Shown: positions 7,535 to 13,770 of the stretch, piece by piece | Layout of the letters: each line of letters opens with the position of its first letter | Numbering within the stretch: the first letter of the stretch is position 1 | Assembly: GCA_016930895.1 (NCBI GenBank) | Contig: JAFGFV010000573.1 | Span: 1-16,086 of the forward strand | Length of the DNA: 16,086 nt | Source: Spirochaetales bacterium | Lineage (GTDB): Bacteria; Spirochaetota; Spirochaetia; SZUA-6; DRHE01 | Reading direction: 5' to 3' | Made by a program: the position numbers and the translations under genes | The notes under the pieces: generated by a model | The model's input: only the letters and a program-made list of their open reading frames with translations | Told to the model about the DNA's origin: nothing | The model's database searches: none

Positions 7535-7991
7535 CTAGTCTCGGGATGCAGCGGGCAGTGGCATGTTGGAGATCCTTGCGGTTGCCCCGTTCGGCATGGA
7601 GCATGCTCGTCCTGAAATGGCGAGACCATAGACGCCGACAGAGATCGAGAGGACGGACCCCGCGCGGATGTCCACCTCCGGCAGGCTGTCCGCCGAGGCA
7701 AAGGCTCCGCGGCAACGGGTAGCGGCCGGGTCAGGGCGCGTGAAGCTCGCCCAGTCCAACGGGTAGAGGCTTCGTTCCTGGAGGGTCTGGAACATGGCCA
7801 GCAGGTTCTCAGCGGGCATGCCTGTTTGGATGTCGTGCCCGTTGTTGAACATGAACCCTGCCACACTCGATCCCGAAGGCTTTCTTGAGCGGCAGGTTCA
7901 TGCTGGCCTGAATCCCTGTGACCAGGGTACTGCCCAGATCCAGCGGCACGCGGTCGAGCTCCTCGTGGCTGGTGGCTTTCCGGGCGCTCAC
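7535..7991 (-). pseudogene. UROD/MtaA-family remnant: N-terminus joined out of frame to C-terminus
   Basis: Reading from GTG 7991, the first 42 codons give a recognisable UROD/MtaA-family N-terminus (HEELDRVPLDLGST, LVTGIQ, LKKAFGIE). Near 7866 the homology jumps to the family C-terminus in another frame (AGFMFNNGHDIQTGMPAENL, ending ERSLYP at 7760). That C-terminus matches the end of the gene at 15664-16086 at 21 of 34 residues. About 280 codons of the normal middle, including the metal-binding HxC region, are absent, so it cannot encode a working enzyme. From 7759 to the TGA at 7535-7537 the frame continues with about 74 residues unlike the family end, which I do not recognise. This looks like an internal deletion plus a frame change in a former gene of the transporter operon. 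Confidence 0.8.
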
Positions 7992-8458
7992 CAGTGTGGT
8001 GGACTCCCTGGGCGCGGGGGCTCGAAGCCGTAGCTCCCCGGCCGAATCACTGCGCCGGCAGAGGTACCCGGAACCTGCGGCGTGTGCAGGTGGACGCTCC
8101 CGCCCTCCTCACGCGAGCGAAAACCTGCCGGCACGAGCACGAGCCACCCGCAGGGCGCCACCTACTCCCGCCAGCCTTCGTTGCCGAAGCCGATAACCGT
8201 AGTGGCGGGATACAGAGCGTCCAAGTCGACCCCCCCGGCCTGTTCGAGCTCGTCGTGGACCTCTCCGAGCATCCGGCACGGCTCGATCACTCTGACCGGT
8301 ATCTGCTCCAGCCCGCAGTAGCGCCTCCGTTGCTCCACGACGGCAACGTGGATCCCGGTCGCCGCGGTGGGACCACGGTCGATCGGGACCTCCGCCTCTC
8401 GGTGCTCGATCGTTTTCCGGATTCGTTGCCTGCCCGCCCAGAGGACGTCTGCGCTCAC
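7988..8458 (-). pseudogene. UROD/MtaA-family 5' remnant with in-frame amber codon
   Basis: It starts at GTG 8458, 18 bases after the rbsA stop. The frame carries a UROD-family N-terminus: RIRKTIEHREAEVPIDRG, TGIHVAVV, then MLGEVHDELEQ and GVDLDALY. A TAG at 8162-8164 interrupts after NEGWRE, where relatives usually have Trp, consistent with a TGG to TAG change. The same frame then continues with more family-like sequence (LVLVPAGFRSREEGGS) and stops at TGA 7988-7990, which overlaps the GTG of the next remnant. About two thirds of the normal gene is missing. Position suggests it was once the fourth gene of the rbsCBA operon. UROD-family proteins of this type are often linked to corrinoid methyl transfer, but no activity can be expected here. 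Confidence 0.75.
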
Positions 8459-8476
8459 GGTGAATTGTGCCAGGGA

Positions 8477-9967
8477 CTATCGAAGCAGTCCGGTGGCGCT
8501 CTGCATGATGGTACCCTCGCTCACCTGCTCGCCTTCCAGGAGCGCGGTAAGCCTTCCTTGGTGCATCACGGCGACCCGATCCGCAATCGACACGATTTCG
8601 GGCAGTTCGGAAGAGATGAGGACGATGCCCATGCCCCCGTCGGCCAACTCGCGCATGATCCTGTAGATCTCCGCCTTGGCGCCCACGTCGATGCCGTGCG
8701 TGGGCTCGTCAAGAAGCAGGATTTTCGGATCGGTGGCCAGCCAGCGGGCCAGGGTCGTTTTCTGCTGATTTCCTCCGCTCAAGCTGGATACCGGGTGCTC
8801 GGGAGAGGCAATCTTGATGTTGAGGCCGCGGATGAATCTCTGCACGAGCGCGTTGACCTTGTTCCTGGCGATCACTCCGCCGCGGCTCAATCCCGGGAGC
8901 TTGCTGATGGCGATGTTGAGCCAGATCGGAAGTCCCATGAACAGGGAGAGTTCCTTGCGGTCTTCCTGCAGCATTGCCAGTCCGTTCTGTATTGCCTGTT
9001 CGGCCGATCGCAAGCGAACGGGCCGACCCTCCAGCAGTATCTCCCCGGACTCGTACGGATCCACCCCGAAGATCGCGCGAGCCAGCTCGCTCCGCCCGGC
9101 ACCGACCAGCCCAGCAAACCCGAGGATCTCCCCACGGTGAAGGCAGAACGAAATGTCTTGGAAGCGTTGGCCGCGCAGGTTCCTGACCTCCAGCAACACC
9201 TCGGCCCCGACGTGTTTTCGCCGTTGCGTCGTTCGCTGCAGCTCCCGGCCGACCATCATTTGCACGATGCGCTCCTGGCTGGCCTCGGAAGCTTCGATCG
9301 TGCCTATGCGTCTTCCGTCGCGCAGCACGGTTATCCGGTCCGAGATCTGAAGCACTTCCTCGATCTTGTGCGATACGTAGATGATCGAGATCCCTTGCTG
9401 ATTCAGTCCCTTGATCACGTCGAAAAGCTGCTGGGTTTCGTTCTGCGTCAGGGACGAGTTGGGCTCGTCCATGATGATCAGGCTGGCGTTGATCGACAGG
9501 GCCTTGGCGATTTCCACCAGCTGTCGCTGGGAAATCCCGAGTCGATGCACCGGTACGTACGGGTCGATTCTCAATCCGACCCGATCCATCGCCTCGGCGG
9601 TCTTTTGTTCGAGAGTCTTCCAGAGAATCCTGCCGAAACGATGATCCATGCGGCCCATGTAGATGTTTTCGATGACGTTCAAGCTCGGCAACATGGAAAG
9701 CTCCTGGTGAATCACCGCGATTCCGGCCGAGATCGATTCCATGGGGGTCGAGAAGTCCACCTGTTGGTTCCGGTACATGACTTGTCCGCTGTCCCGGGTG
9801 ATGATCCCGCCGAGAATGCGCATCAGAGTGGACTTGCCTGCCCCGTTTTCGCCGACCACGGCGTGGACCTCCCCGTAGCGCACATCCAGGTGTACCTTGT
9901 CCAGCGCCAGCAGGCCGCCGAAGCTCTTGCTGATGTCTCTGGCGGACAGAATCAGGTCTTCGTTCAC
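8477..9967 (-). CDS. rbsA: CUT2-type sugar ABC transporter, two-domain ATPase (RbsA/MglA-like)
   Basis: A 496-residue energy-coupling subunit of a monosaccharide importer, bound to the inner face of the membrane permease. It has the tandem architecture of the family. NBD1 has Walker A GENGAGKST (39-47), signature LGISQRQ (143-149) and Walker B LIIMDEP (163-169). NBD2 has the degenerate Walker A GLVGAGRSE (286-294) normal for RbsA, signature LSGGNQQK (396-403) and Walker B ILLLDEPTHGID (416-427). The start is GTG 9967, with AAGGA 7 bases upstream. It is the third gene of the rbsC-rbsB-rbsA operon and is followed by the UROD remnants. The symbol marks the family; the sugar may not be ribose. 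Its NBD1 is the same type of domain as the one fused to the kinase at 13767-15593. Confidence 0.93.
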   Translation of the reverse strand: MNEDLILSARDISKSFGGLLALDKVHLDVRYGEVHAVVGENGAGKSTLMRILGGIITRDSGQVMYRNQQVDFSTPMESISAGIAVIHQELSMLPSLNVIENIYMGRMDHRFGRILWKTLEQKTAEAMDRVGLRIDPYVPVHRLGISQRQLVEIAKALSINASLIIMDEPNSSLTQNETQQLFDVIKGLNQQGISIIYVSHKIEEVLQISDRITVLRDGRRIGTIEASEASQERIVQMMVGRELQRTTQRRKHVGAEVLLEVRNLRGQRFQDISFCLHRGEILGFAGLVGAGRSELARAIFGVDPYESGEILLEGRPVRLRSAEQAIQNGLAMLQEDRKELSLFMGLPIWLNIAISKLPGLSRGGVIARNKVNALVQRFIRGLNIKIASPEHPVSSLSGGNQQKTTLARWLATDPKILLLDEPTHGIDVGAKAEIYRIMRELADGGMGIVLISSELPEIVSIADRVAVMHQGRLTALLEGEQVSEGTIMQSATGLLR

Positions 9968-9994
9968 GGAACGTTCCTTGCCGCACGAAGCGGG

Positions 9995-10027
9995 AATGGG
10001 GCTGCACGAGAAGCGCGCAGCCCCATT
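9995..10027 (-). promoter_or_regulatory. Perfect 11-bp stem-loop directly after rbsB
   Basis: AATGGGGCTGC (9995-10005) and GCAGCCCCATT (10017-10027) pair perfectly around an 11-base loop. The stem begins four bases after the rbsB stop, inside the 64-base rbsB-rbsA gap. No T run follows, so it is more likely a 3'-protecting hairpin or partial attenuator that leaves more binding-protein mRNA than ATPase mRNA, as is well known for intercistronic hairpins in binding-protein-dependent transporter operons. The role is inferred; the repeat is seen directly. Confidence 0.7.
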
Positions 10028-10031
10028 GGGC

Positions 10032-11081
10032 CTACTTGCTCCAGAATTGGCCTATGTTGTCCTTGGTGACGAAATCCGCTCGGGTCAGCAGTCGGGCGGC
10101 AGGCGGTGCCTCGCTGGCCACCAGGTAGTTGAACAGCCGCACGGCCGGGTCGTGACCCTGGGCGAACGGCTGCTGCCCGATCGTCCCGGTAATCACGCCT
10201 TTCTGGACGAACTCCATGGTCTCGTCGACGAAGTCGTAGCTGATCATTTTGATCTCGCCCGCCTTGCCGGCGTCTTCGACGGCGGCTGCCGCACCGAAGG
10301 GCCCTCCGGCGGTTACGTAGATTCCCGCCAGGTCCGGATTCGCGGTCATGAAGTCCTGCGCCTGATTGTACGCAATATCGGCCTTGTCCTCGTTTTCCAC
10401 ACGATCCACGATGGTGATCCCGGGTGCGTTGGCCTGGATGTATTCCTCGAAACCGAGCCTTCGCAGTTCGTGCGCCTCCACGGCGAAGAAGCCTGTGATG
10501 ATTGCCACCTTGCCTTTGCCGCCGAGGACTTCAGCCATGCGCGCTCCGGCGGTCTGGCCCTGCTTGTAGAGATCCGCCCCCACGAAGAAGCATCTCTTGT
10601 TTTCGCTCTCGGTTTCCGAGTTGAAGGTGGCCACCGGAATCCCCGCGTCCACGGCACGGTTGATGTACGGGACGATCCCGCTGTCTCCGGCGATGGTGGC
10701 GATGGCGTCGTACTCCTGGGCAATCGCAGCCTCGACGGCCTTGCTGAACACGTCGGTCGTGTGCTGTGCCCCCGCGTTGATCCAGTCTACGGTGCAGTTC
10801 AGTGCCTTGAGCTCCCTGGCTGCAGCCTCGCAGCCCTCCTTGACCGGAATCCAGAACGGATTGTTTTCCAGCCCCAACACGGCGATCCGCAGGGCTTCGG
10901 CCGGCTTCTGGTTCACCGGTTTCACCGATCCGCTGTCTTCGGGCGTCACGGCGCTGGAGAACTCCGGACAGGCGGGAAGCTCTCTCGTCGCCTCTTTCGT
11001 CCCCGCCGACCACAACAGTGCAACCGACGCGGCGAAGAACAACACCACGAACACCGATACTTTCTTGGTAGATCTGCTCAT
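10032..11081 (-). CDS. rbsB: Periplasmic sugar-binding protein of the CUT2 ABC importer (RbsB-like)
   Basis: A 349-residue substrate-binding protein of the ribose/galactose-binding (Peripla_BP_4) type. The start is ATG 11081, behind a strong AAGGAGG 6 bases away. Residues 1-26 are a signal peptide (basic start, then VFVVLFFAASVALLW), with no lipobox Cys, and lead into SAGTKEA, a string typical of spirochaetal binding proteins. The mature fold begins near residue 64 with RIAVLGLENNPFWIPVKEG, the usual first strand and ligand loop. It continues through AIAQEYDAIAT, PVATFNSET, GKGKVAIITGF and TGTIGQQPFAQG, the standard elements of the two-lobed fold. It delivers a sugar or sugar-like compound to the permease; the ligand cannot be read from sequence. 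It is the second gene of the operon, flanked by hairpins on both sides, which suggests higher expression than its neighbours. Confidence 0.93.
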   Translation of the reverse strand: MSRSTKKVSVFVVLFFAASVALLWSAGTKEATRELPACPEFSSAVTPEDSGSVKPVNQKPAEALRIAVLGLENNPFWIPVKEGCEAAARELKALNCTVDWINAGAQHTTDVFSKAVEAAIAQEYDAIATIAGDSGIVPYINRAVDAGIPVATFNSETESENKRCFFVGADLYKQGQTAGARMAEVLGGKGKVAIITGFFAVEAHELRRLGFEEYIQANAPGITIVDRVENEDKADIAYNQAQDFMTANPDLAGIYVTAGGPFGAAAAVEDAGKAGEIKMISYDFVDETMEFVQKGVITGTIGQQPFAQGHDPAVRLFNYLVASEAPPAARLLTRADFVTKDNIGQFWSK

Positions 11082-11112
11082 CTCTACCCTCCTTCAAAGA
11101 ACGTTTTCTGTC

Positions 11113-11131
11113 TCCGAACCGACCGTTCGGA
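11113..11131 (-). promoter_or_regulatory. 7-bp stem-loop between rbsC and rbsB
   Basis: TCCGAAC (11113-11119) and GTTCGGA (11125-11131) form a perfect stem with a 5-base loop in the 87-base rbsC-rbsB gap, 31 bases before the rbsB start. In the transcript it would lie just upstream of the rbsB ribosome binding site, where it could protect a processed 5' end. Only the inverted repeat is certain. Confidence 0.5.
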
Positions 11132-11168
11132 TCGATCCACAAACCCGCAGGCGAATTGGATCCATTCG

Positions 11169-12179
11169 TCAGCCCTTGCCGGGATGTTTTCGCAGGTTGT
11201 CGGCGGCCACGGCAAGGATGATCACCACTCCGATCGATACCGTCTGTAAGAAAGCAGGCAGGTGCAGGAGCACGAAAGAATTGCGGATCAAAGCCATGAT
11301 GGCCGCACCGATGATCGCACCCAGCACCGTTCCCTCACCACCGAAGAGGCTGGCCCCGCCGATGACGACGGCTGCGATGACGTCCAACTCGTTGCCCTGC
11401 CCGGCGTTCGTGGCGGCCGTGGAGAGCAGGCCGCCGTTGATGATCCCGGCCAAGGCACAGAGCGCACCGGTGACCGTATAGGCGAAGATTTGGACCCGAT
11501 CGACGTTCACCCCGGACAACCTCGCCGCCTCCCGGTTGCTGCCCACCGCGTAGATCTGGCGCCCGAGCACTGTATGCTTGAGAAAGTACGAGAACGCGGC
11601 GATCAGAACGACCATCTCGATGATGGGGAAGGGTACTGGCCCCAGATATCCAGCTCCCAGGAAGTTCACCGCCTCGTTGCGCATCGGGACGTTGCTCGCC
11701 ACGGCACCCTTGAGCCCTGTGGCCAGCAAGTAGGTAAGCCCGCGGCCGATGCTCAGCATGCCCAAGGTCGTGATAAAAGGGGTTACCCGGGCCTTGGTAA
11801 TCACCAGCCCGTTGACTGCCCCGAGCCCGATTCCGATTCCAAATCCCCCGAGAAGCGACAGCAGGGGTGGAACTCCGCCGTACATCAGGCGGGCGCAGAA
11901 CATCCCCGAGACGGCAAGCAGAGACCCAACCGAGAGATCGATGCCTCCGGTGATGATGACCATCGTCATCCCGATGGACATGATCCCGATTGTGCTCATG
12001 CCTCGAAGCACGTTGAAGATGTTGGTCGCCTTCAGGAAGTAGGGACTGGCAAAGCTCATGATGACGGCGAGAATCGCTAGCGCGCCAAGAACCCCGATCT
12101 CGCGGGCCTGGAGCAACCGCTTGATCAGGGGTCCCCTGCGCAGGTGGGCTTGCTCTCCAGCTCCCGTGCTCTTCTCCAT
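11169..12179 (-). CDS. rbsC: CUT2-type sugar ABC transporter permease (RbsC-like)
   Basis: A 336-residue inner-membrane permease of the BPD_transp_2 family with about eight to ten hydrophobic helices. Family landmarks are GGIDLSVGS (78-86) and the cytoplasmic coupling segment VGSNREAARLSGVNV (about 213-227), which docks on the ATPase. The C-terminal ALIRNSFVLLHLP pattern is also typical. I chose ATG 12179 because AAGGAG lies 8 bases upstream and MEKSTGAGEQ gives a normal short cytoplasmic lead; the frame stays open to 12275 without support. It is the first gene of the rbsC-rbsB-rbsA operon, about 55 bases downstream of the transcription start expected from the sigma-54 promoter. The coupling segment is also the natural docking surface for the transporter-like domain of the kinase at 13767. 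Confidence 0.92.
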   Translation of the reverse strand: MEKSTGAGEQAHLRRGPLIKRLLQAREIGVLGALAILAVIMSFASPYFLKATNIFNVLRGMSTIGIMSIGMTMVIITGGIDLSVGSLLAVSGMFCARLMYGGVPPLLSLLGGFGIGIGLGAVNGLVITKARVTPFITTLGMLSIGRGLTYLLATGLKGAVASNVPMRNEAVNFLGAGYLGPVPFPIIEMVVLIAAFSYFLKHTVLGRQIYAVGSNREAARLSGVNVDRVQIFAYTVTGALCALAGIINGGLLSTAATNAGQGNELDVIAAVVIGGASLFGGEGTVLGAIIGAAIMALIRNSFVLLHLPAFLQTVSIGVVIILAVAADNLRKHPGKG

Positions 12180-12196
12180 ACGCACCACTCCTTCGG

Positions 12197-12240
12197 CAGG
12201 ACCAGATCGCAACAGTCCTGTCCGGGATGACCACGTCATC
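12197..12240 (-). promoter_or_regulatory. Two inverted repeats in the rbsC leader/start region
   Basis: GATGAC-CAC-GTCATC (12226-12240) is a perfect 15-bp dyad that straddles the transcription start expected from the -24/-12 promoter (about 12235). Further along the leader, CAGGAC (12197-12202) and GTCCTG (12215-12220) can pair around a 12-base loop just before the rbsC ribosome binding site. The first could be an operator or a 5'-end hairpin, the second an mRNA hairpin. Roles are inferred. Confidence 0.4.
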
Positions 12241-12244
12241 AGCA

Positions 12245-12261
12245 CTGCAGGAAACGTGCCA
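12245..12261 (-). promoter_or_regulatory. Sigma-54 (-24/-12) promoter of the rbsCBA operon
   Basis: Read on the minus strand, TGGCACGTTTCCTGCAG matches the sigma-54 consensus TGGCACGrNNNTTGCw. GG (12260-12259) and GC (12248-12247) have exactly the required 10-base spacing, and only one base of the -12 TTGC box differs. Transcription would begin near 12235, about 55 bases before the rbsC ATG. Next to it, divergently encoded, is an NtrC-type sigma-54 activator, which is the expected partner. This is the strongest regulatory site in the window. Confidence 0.8.
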
Positions 12262-12277
12262 TAACGCGCCATCAACT

Positions 12278-12300
12278 AACTCGTTGTCTGCAGGCGAGTT
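12278..12300. promoter_or_regulatory. AACTCG-N11-CGAGTT inverted repeat upstream of the sigma-54 promoter
   Basis: AACTCG (12278-12283) and CGAGTT (12295-12300) are perfect inverted copies 11 bases apart, starting 17 bases upstream of the -24 box. This is closer than usual for an enhancer of a sigma-54 activator, so it may bind another regulator. It is a candidate site only. Confidence 0.35.
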
Positions 12301-12362
12301 GGCATGAATCAGCGGCCGAGCTCCCCGTGGGGCTGTAACCCTACTTTCTCATCGGGGGGCGC

Positions 12363-12390
12363 GCAGGTGGGTAAGTTCTTACGCACCCGC
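12363..12390. promoter_or_regulatory. 28-bp imperfect dyad, candidate activator-binding site (UAS)
   Basis: The left arm GCAGGTGGGTAAG (12363-12375) and right arm CTTACGCACCCGC (12378-12390) match as inverted copies at 11 of 13 positions around a central TT, with a perfect 12-bp core GTAAGTTCTTAC. It lies about 100 bp upstream of the rbsC -24 box, the usual distance for a sigma-54 enhancer, and about 24 bp before the regulator's own -35 box. The encoded regulator has a Fis-type helix-turn-helix that binds such dyads as a dimer. Binding is inferred from position and symmetry. Confidence 0.55.
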
Positions 12391-12413
12391 GAGCTTCGAG
12401 CTGCCGATCATCG

Positions 12414-12442
12414 TTGACAGCGCGCGGTTTGCTCCGCATAAT
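12414..12442 (+). promoter_or_regulatory. Sigma-70-type promoter of the regulator-kinase operon
   Basis: A perfect -35 box TTGACA (12414-12419), a 17-base spacer and CATAAT (12437-12442, 5 of 6 matches) form a strong vegetative promoter. Transcription should start around 12449-12451, which is at or beside the ATG at 12451. This would make the regulator mRNA leaderless and supply the regulator and kinase constitutively. Confidence 0.7.
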
Positions 12443-12450
12443 TGATGATC

Positions 12451-13770
12451 ATGCAGCCCACGGTGCTCATCGTGGATGATGAACTCGAGGTCTGCTTGTC
12501 GCTCAAAGAGATCATCGAGTCTTCCGGGTATCGCGTGTTGTACTGCACGGATTCGCGCGACGTGCCCGGGGTAGTGGCGGCCGGCCCGATCGATCTCATC
12601 CTGCTGGACATACGCATGCCCTATCTCGGCGGCATCGATCTTCTCATGCAACTGAAGGAACAGCACAGCTGCGTTCCCACCATCGTCATCTCAGGACATG
12701 CCACTGTAGAGAACGCCGTCAGGGTGATGCGCTTCGGTGCTTTGAACCTGTACACGAAGCCGATCCAGTGCTCTGTGCTCATGGAGGAAATCGACCAGAT
12801 TACCCGCACCTCCTCCGCACGCAATCGTCCTGCGCCGGTCAGTAGTCTGATTGCCGAATCCCGGGAAATGAGAAGTCTGCTGTCGCTCGTCGAGAGAGCC
12901 GCTCCAACCGACGCCACCGTACTCATCACCGGGGAAAGCGGGACCGGCAAAGAGCTGATCGCCACTACCTTCCATCGCCTCAGTCGCCGTAGCATCCGCC
13001 CCTACGTGCGCATCAACTGCGCGGCGATTCCTGAGACGCTTCTCGAAAGCGAGATGTTCGGGTATGAAAAAGGCGCCTTCACGGACGCCAGGGAGTTGAG
13101 ACGGGGCAAGTTCGAGTGCGCCGAGGGCGGCACGATCTTCCTCGACGAAATCGGAGACATGAGCCTGCATACCCAGGCCAAGATGCTTCGCGTGTTGGAG
13201 GACAAGAAGTTCAGCCGCCTGGGCGGAACGGAACTGATCGATCCGGATGTCAGGATCGTGGCGGCGACGAACAAGAACCTCCCAGAGCTCATCGGGGAGG
13301 GGCTGTTCCGGGAAGACCTGTACTACAGGATCAACGTCGTGGAGATCGAGGTGCCGCCGCTGCGCAAGCGCAAAGACGACATCATGCCGTTGATCGACTA
13401 CTACCTGGATTACTTCAACCGAGTCTACGACAGGAGCATCGAGGGAATATCTGCGGAGCTGAAACGCGTTCTGATGAACCACGACTGGCCGGGCAATGTC
13501 CGCGAGCTGCGCAACTTCGTCGAGCGCGGCGTGATTTTCAGCAGCACGCGCGTCCTTGGCACCGATTCGATCCCCCGGCAGTACAAGATCTACCTGGAAG
13601 AAGGTGTCGAGGATCTCGAGGACCTCAACAATCGCTACACAGGCCTTGCGCGTGGCATCATCACCGAGGCCCTGAAAAAGACCGGGGGCAACAAGTGCGA
13701 GGCGGCGCGAATGCTCAAGATCACCCGCAAGACGCTCTATAACCGAATGAAAAAGCTCAACATGGAATGA
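12451..13770 (+). CDS. NtrC-type sigma-54-dependent response regulator (REC-AAA+-Fis HTH)
   Basis: A cytoplasmic transcription activator of 439 residues. The receiver domain (about 1-115) has the acidic pair Asp9-Asp10, phospho-acceptor Asp53 in LLLDIRMP, Ser81 and Lys103. The AAA+ domain (about 132-370) has Walker A GESGTGKE (161-168), the sigma-54 loop GAFTDA (208-213, consensus GAFTGA), Walker B GGTIFLDEIGD (226-236), the arginine motif LFREDLYYRINV and sensor II WPGNVREL. The C-terminus (about 398-439) is a Fis-type helix-turn-helix, GGNKCEAARMLKITRKTLYN. The start is ATG 12451, since MQPTVLIVDD is the normal receiver start; TTG 12442 and ATG 12445 are in frame but lie in or next to the -10 box. 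There is no Shine-Dalgarno. Its stop overlaps the next ATG (ATGA), so it is coupled to the kinase. It should activate the divergent rbsC sigma-54 promoter. Confidence 0.95.
   Translation: MQPTVLIVDDELEVCLSLKEIIESSGYRVLYCTDSRDVPGVVAAGPIDLILLDIRMPYLGGIDLLMQLKEQHSCVPTIVISGHATVENAVRVMRFGALNLYTKPIQCSVLMEEIDQITRTSSARNRPAPVSSLIAESREMRSLLSLVERAAPTDATVLITGESGTGKELIATTFHRLSRRSIRPYVRINCAAIPETLLESEMFGYEKGAFTDARELRRGKFECAEGGTIFLDEIGDMSLHTQAKMLRVLEDKKFSRLGGTELIDPDVRIVAATNKNLPELIGEGLFREDLYYRINVVEIEVPPLRKRKDDIMPLIDYYLDYFNRVYDRSIEGISAELKRVLMNHDWPGNVRELRNFVERGVIFSSTRVLGTDSIPRQYKIYLEEGVEDLEDLNNRYTGLARGIITEALKKTGGNKCEAARMLKITRKTLYNRMKKLNME

Noticed and set aside
7535..7759. C-terminal tail after the UROD remnant that vaguely resembles the end of a glycoside hydrolase (EVDIRAGSVLSISV)
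   Set aside because: The resemblance is to one short beta-strand pattern only. There is not enough to name a family.
8459..8476. TGGCAC string between rbsA and the UROD remnant, resembling a -24 box
   Set aside because: There is no GC at the -12 position with correct spacing.
7994..10069. 691-codon plus-strand frame
   Set aside because: It runs antisense to rbsA and the UROD remnant, with no recognisable domain and composition typical of antisense translation.
9897..11249. 450-codon plus-strand frame opposite rbsB
   Set aside because: It is antisense to a well-supported binding protein with signal peptide and ribosome binding site, and shows no domain.
12303..12317. Possible second -24/-12 element directed at the regulator gene (TGGCATGAATCAGC)
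   Set aside because: The GG-to-GC spacing is one base short, and a much better TTGACA/CATAAT promoter lies at 12414-12442.
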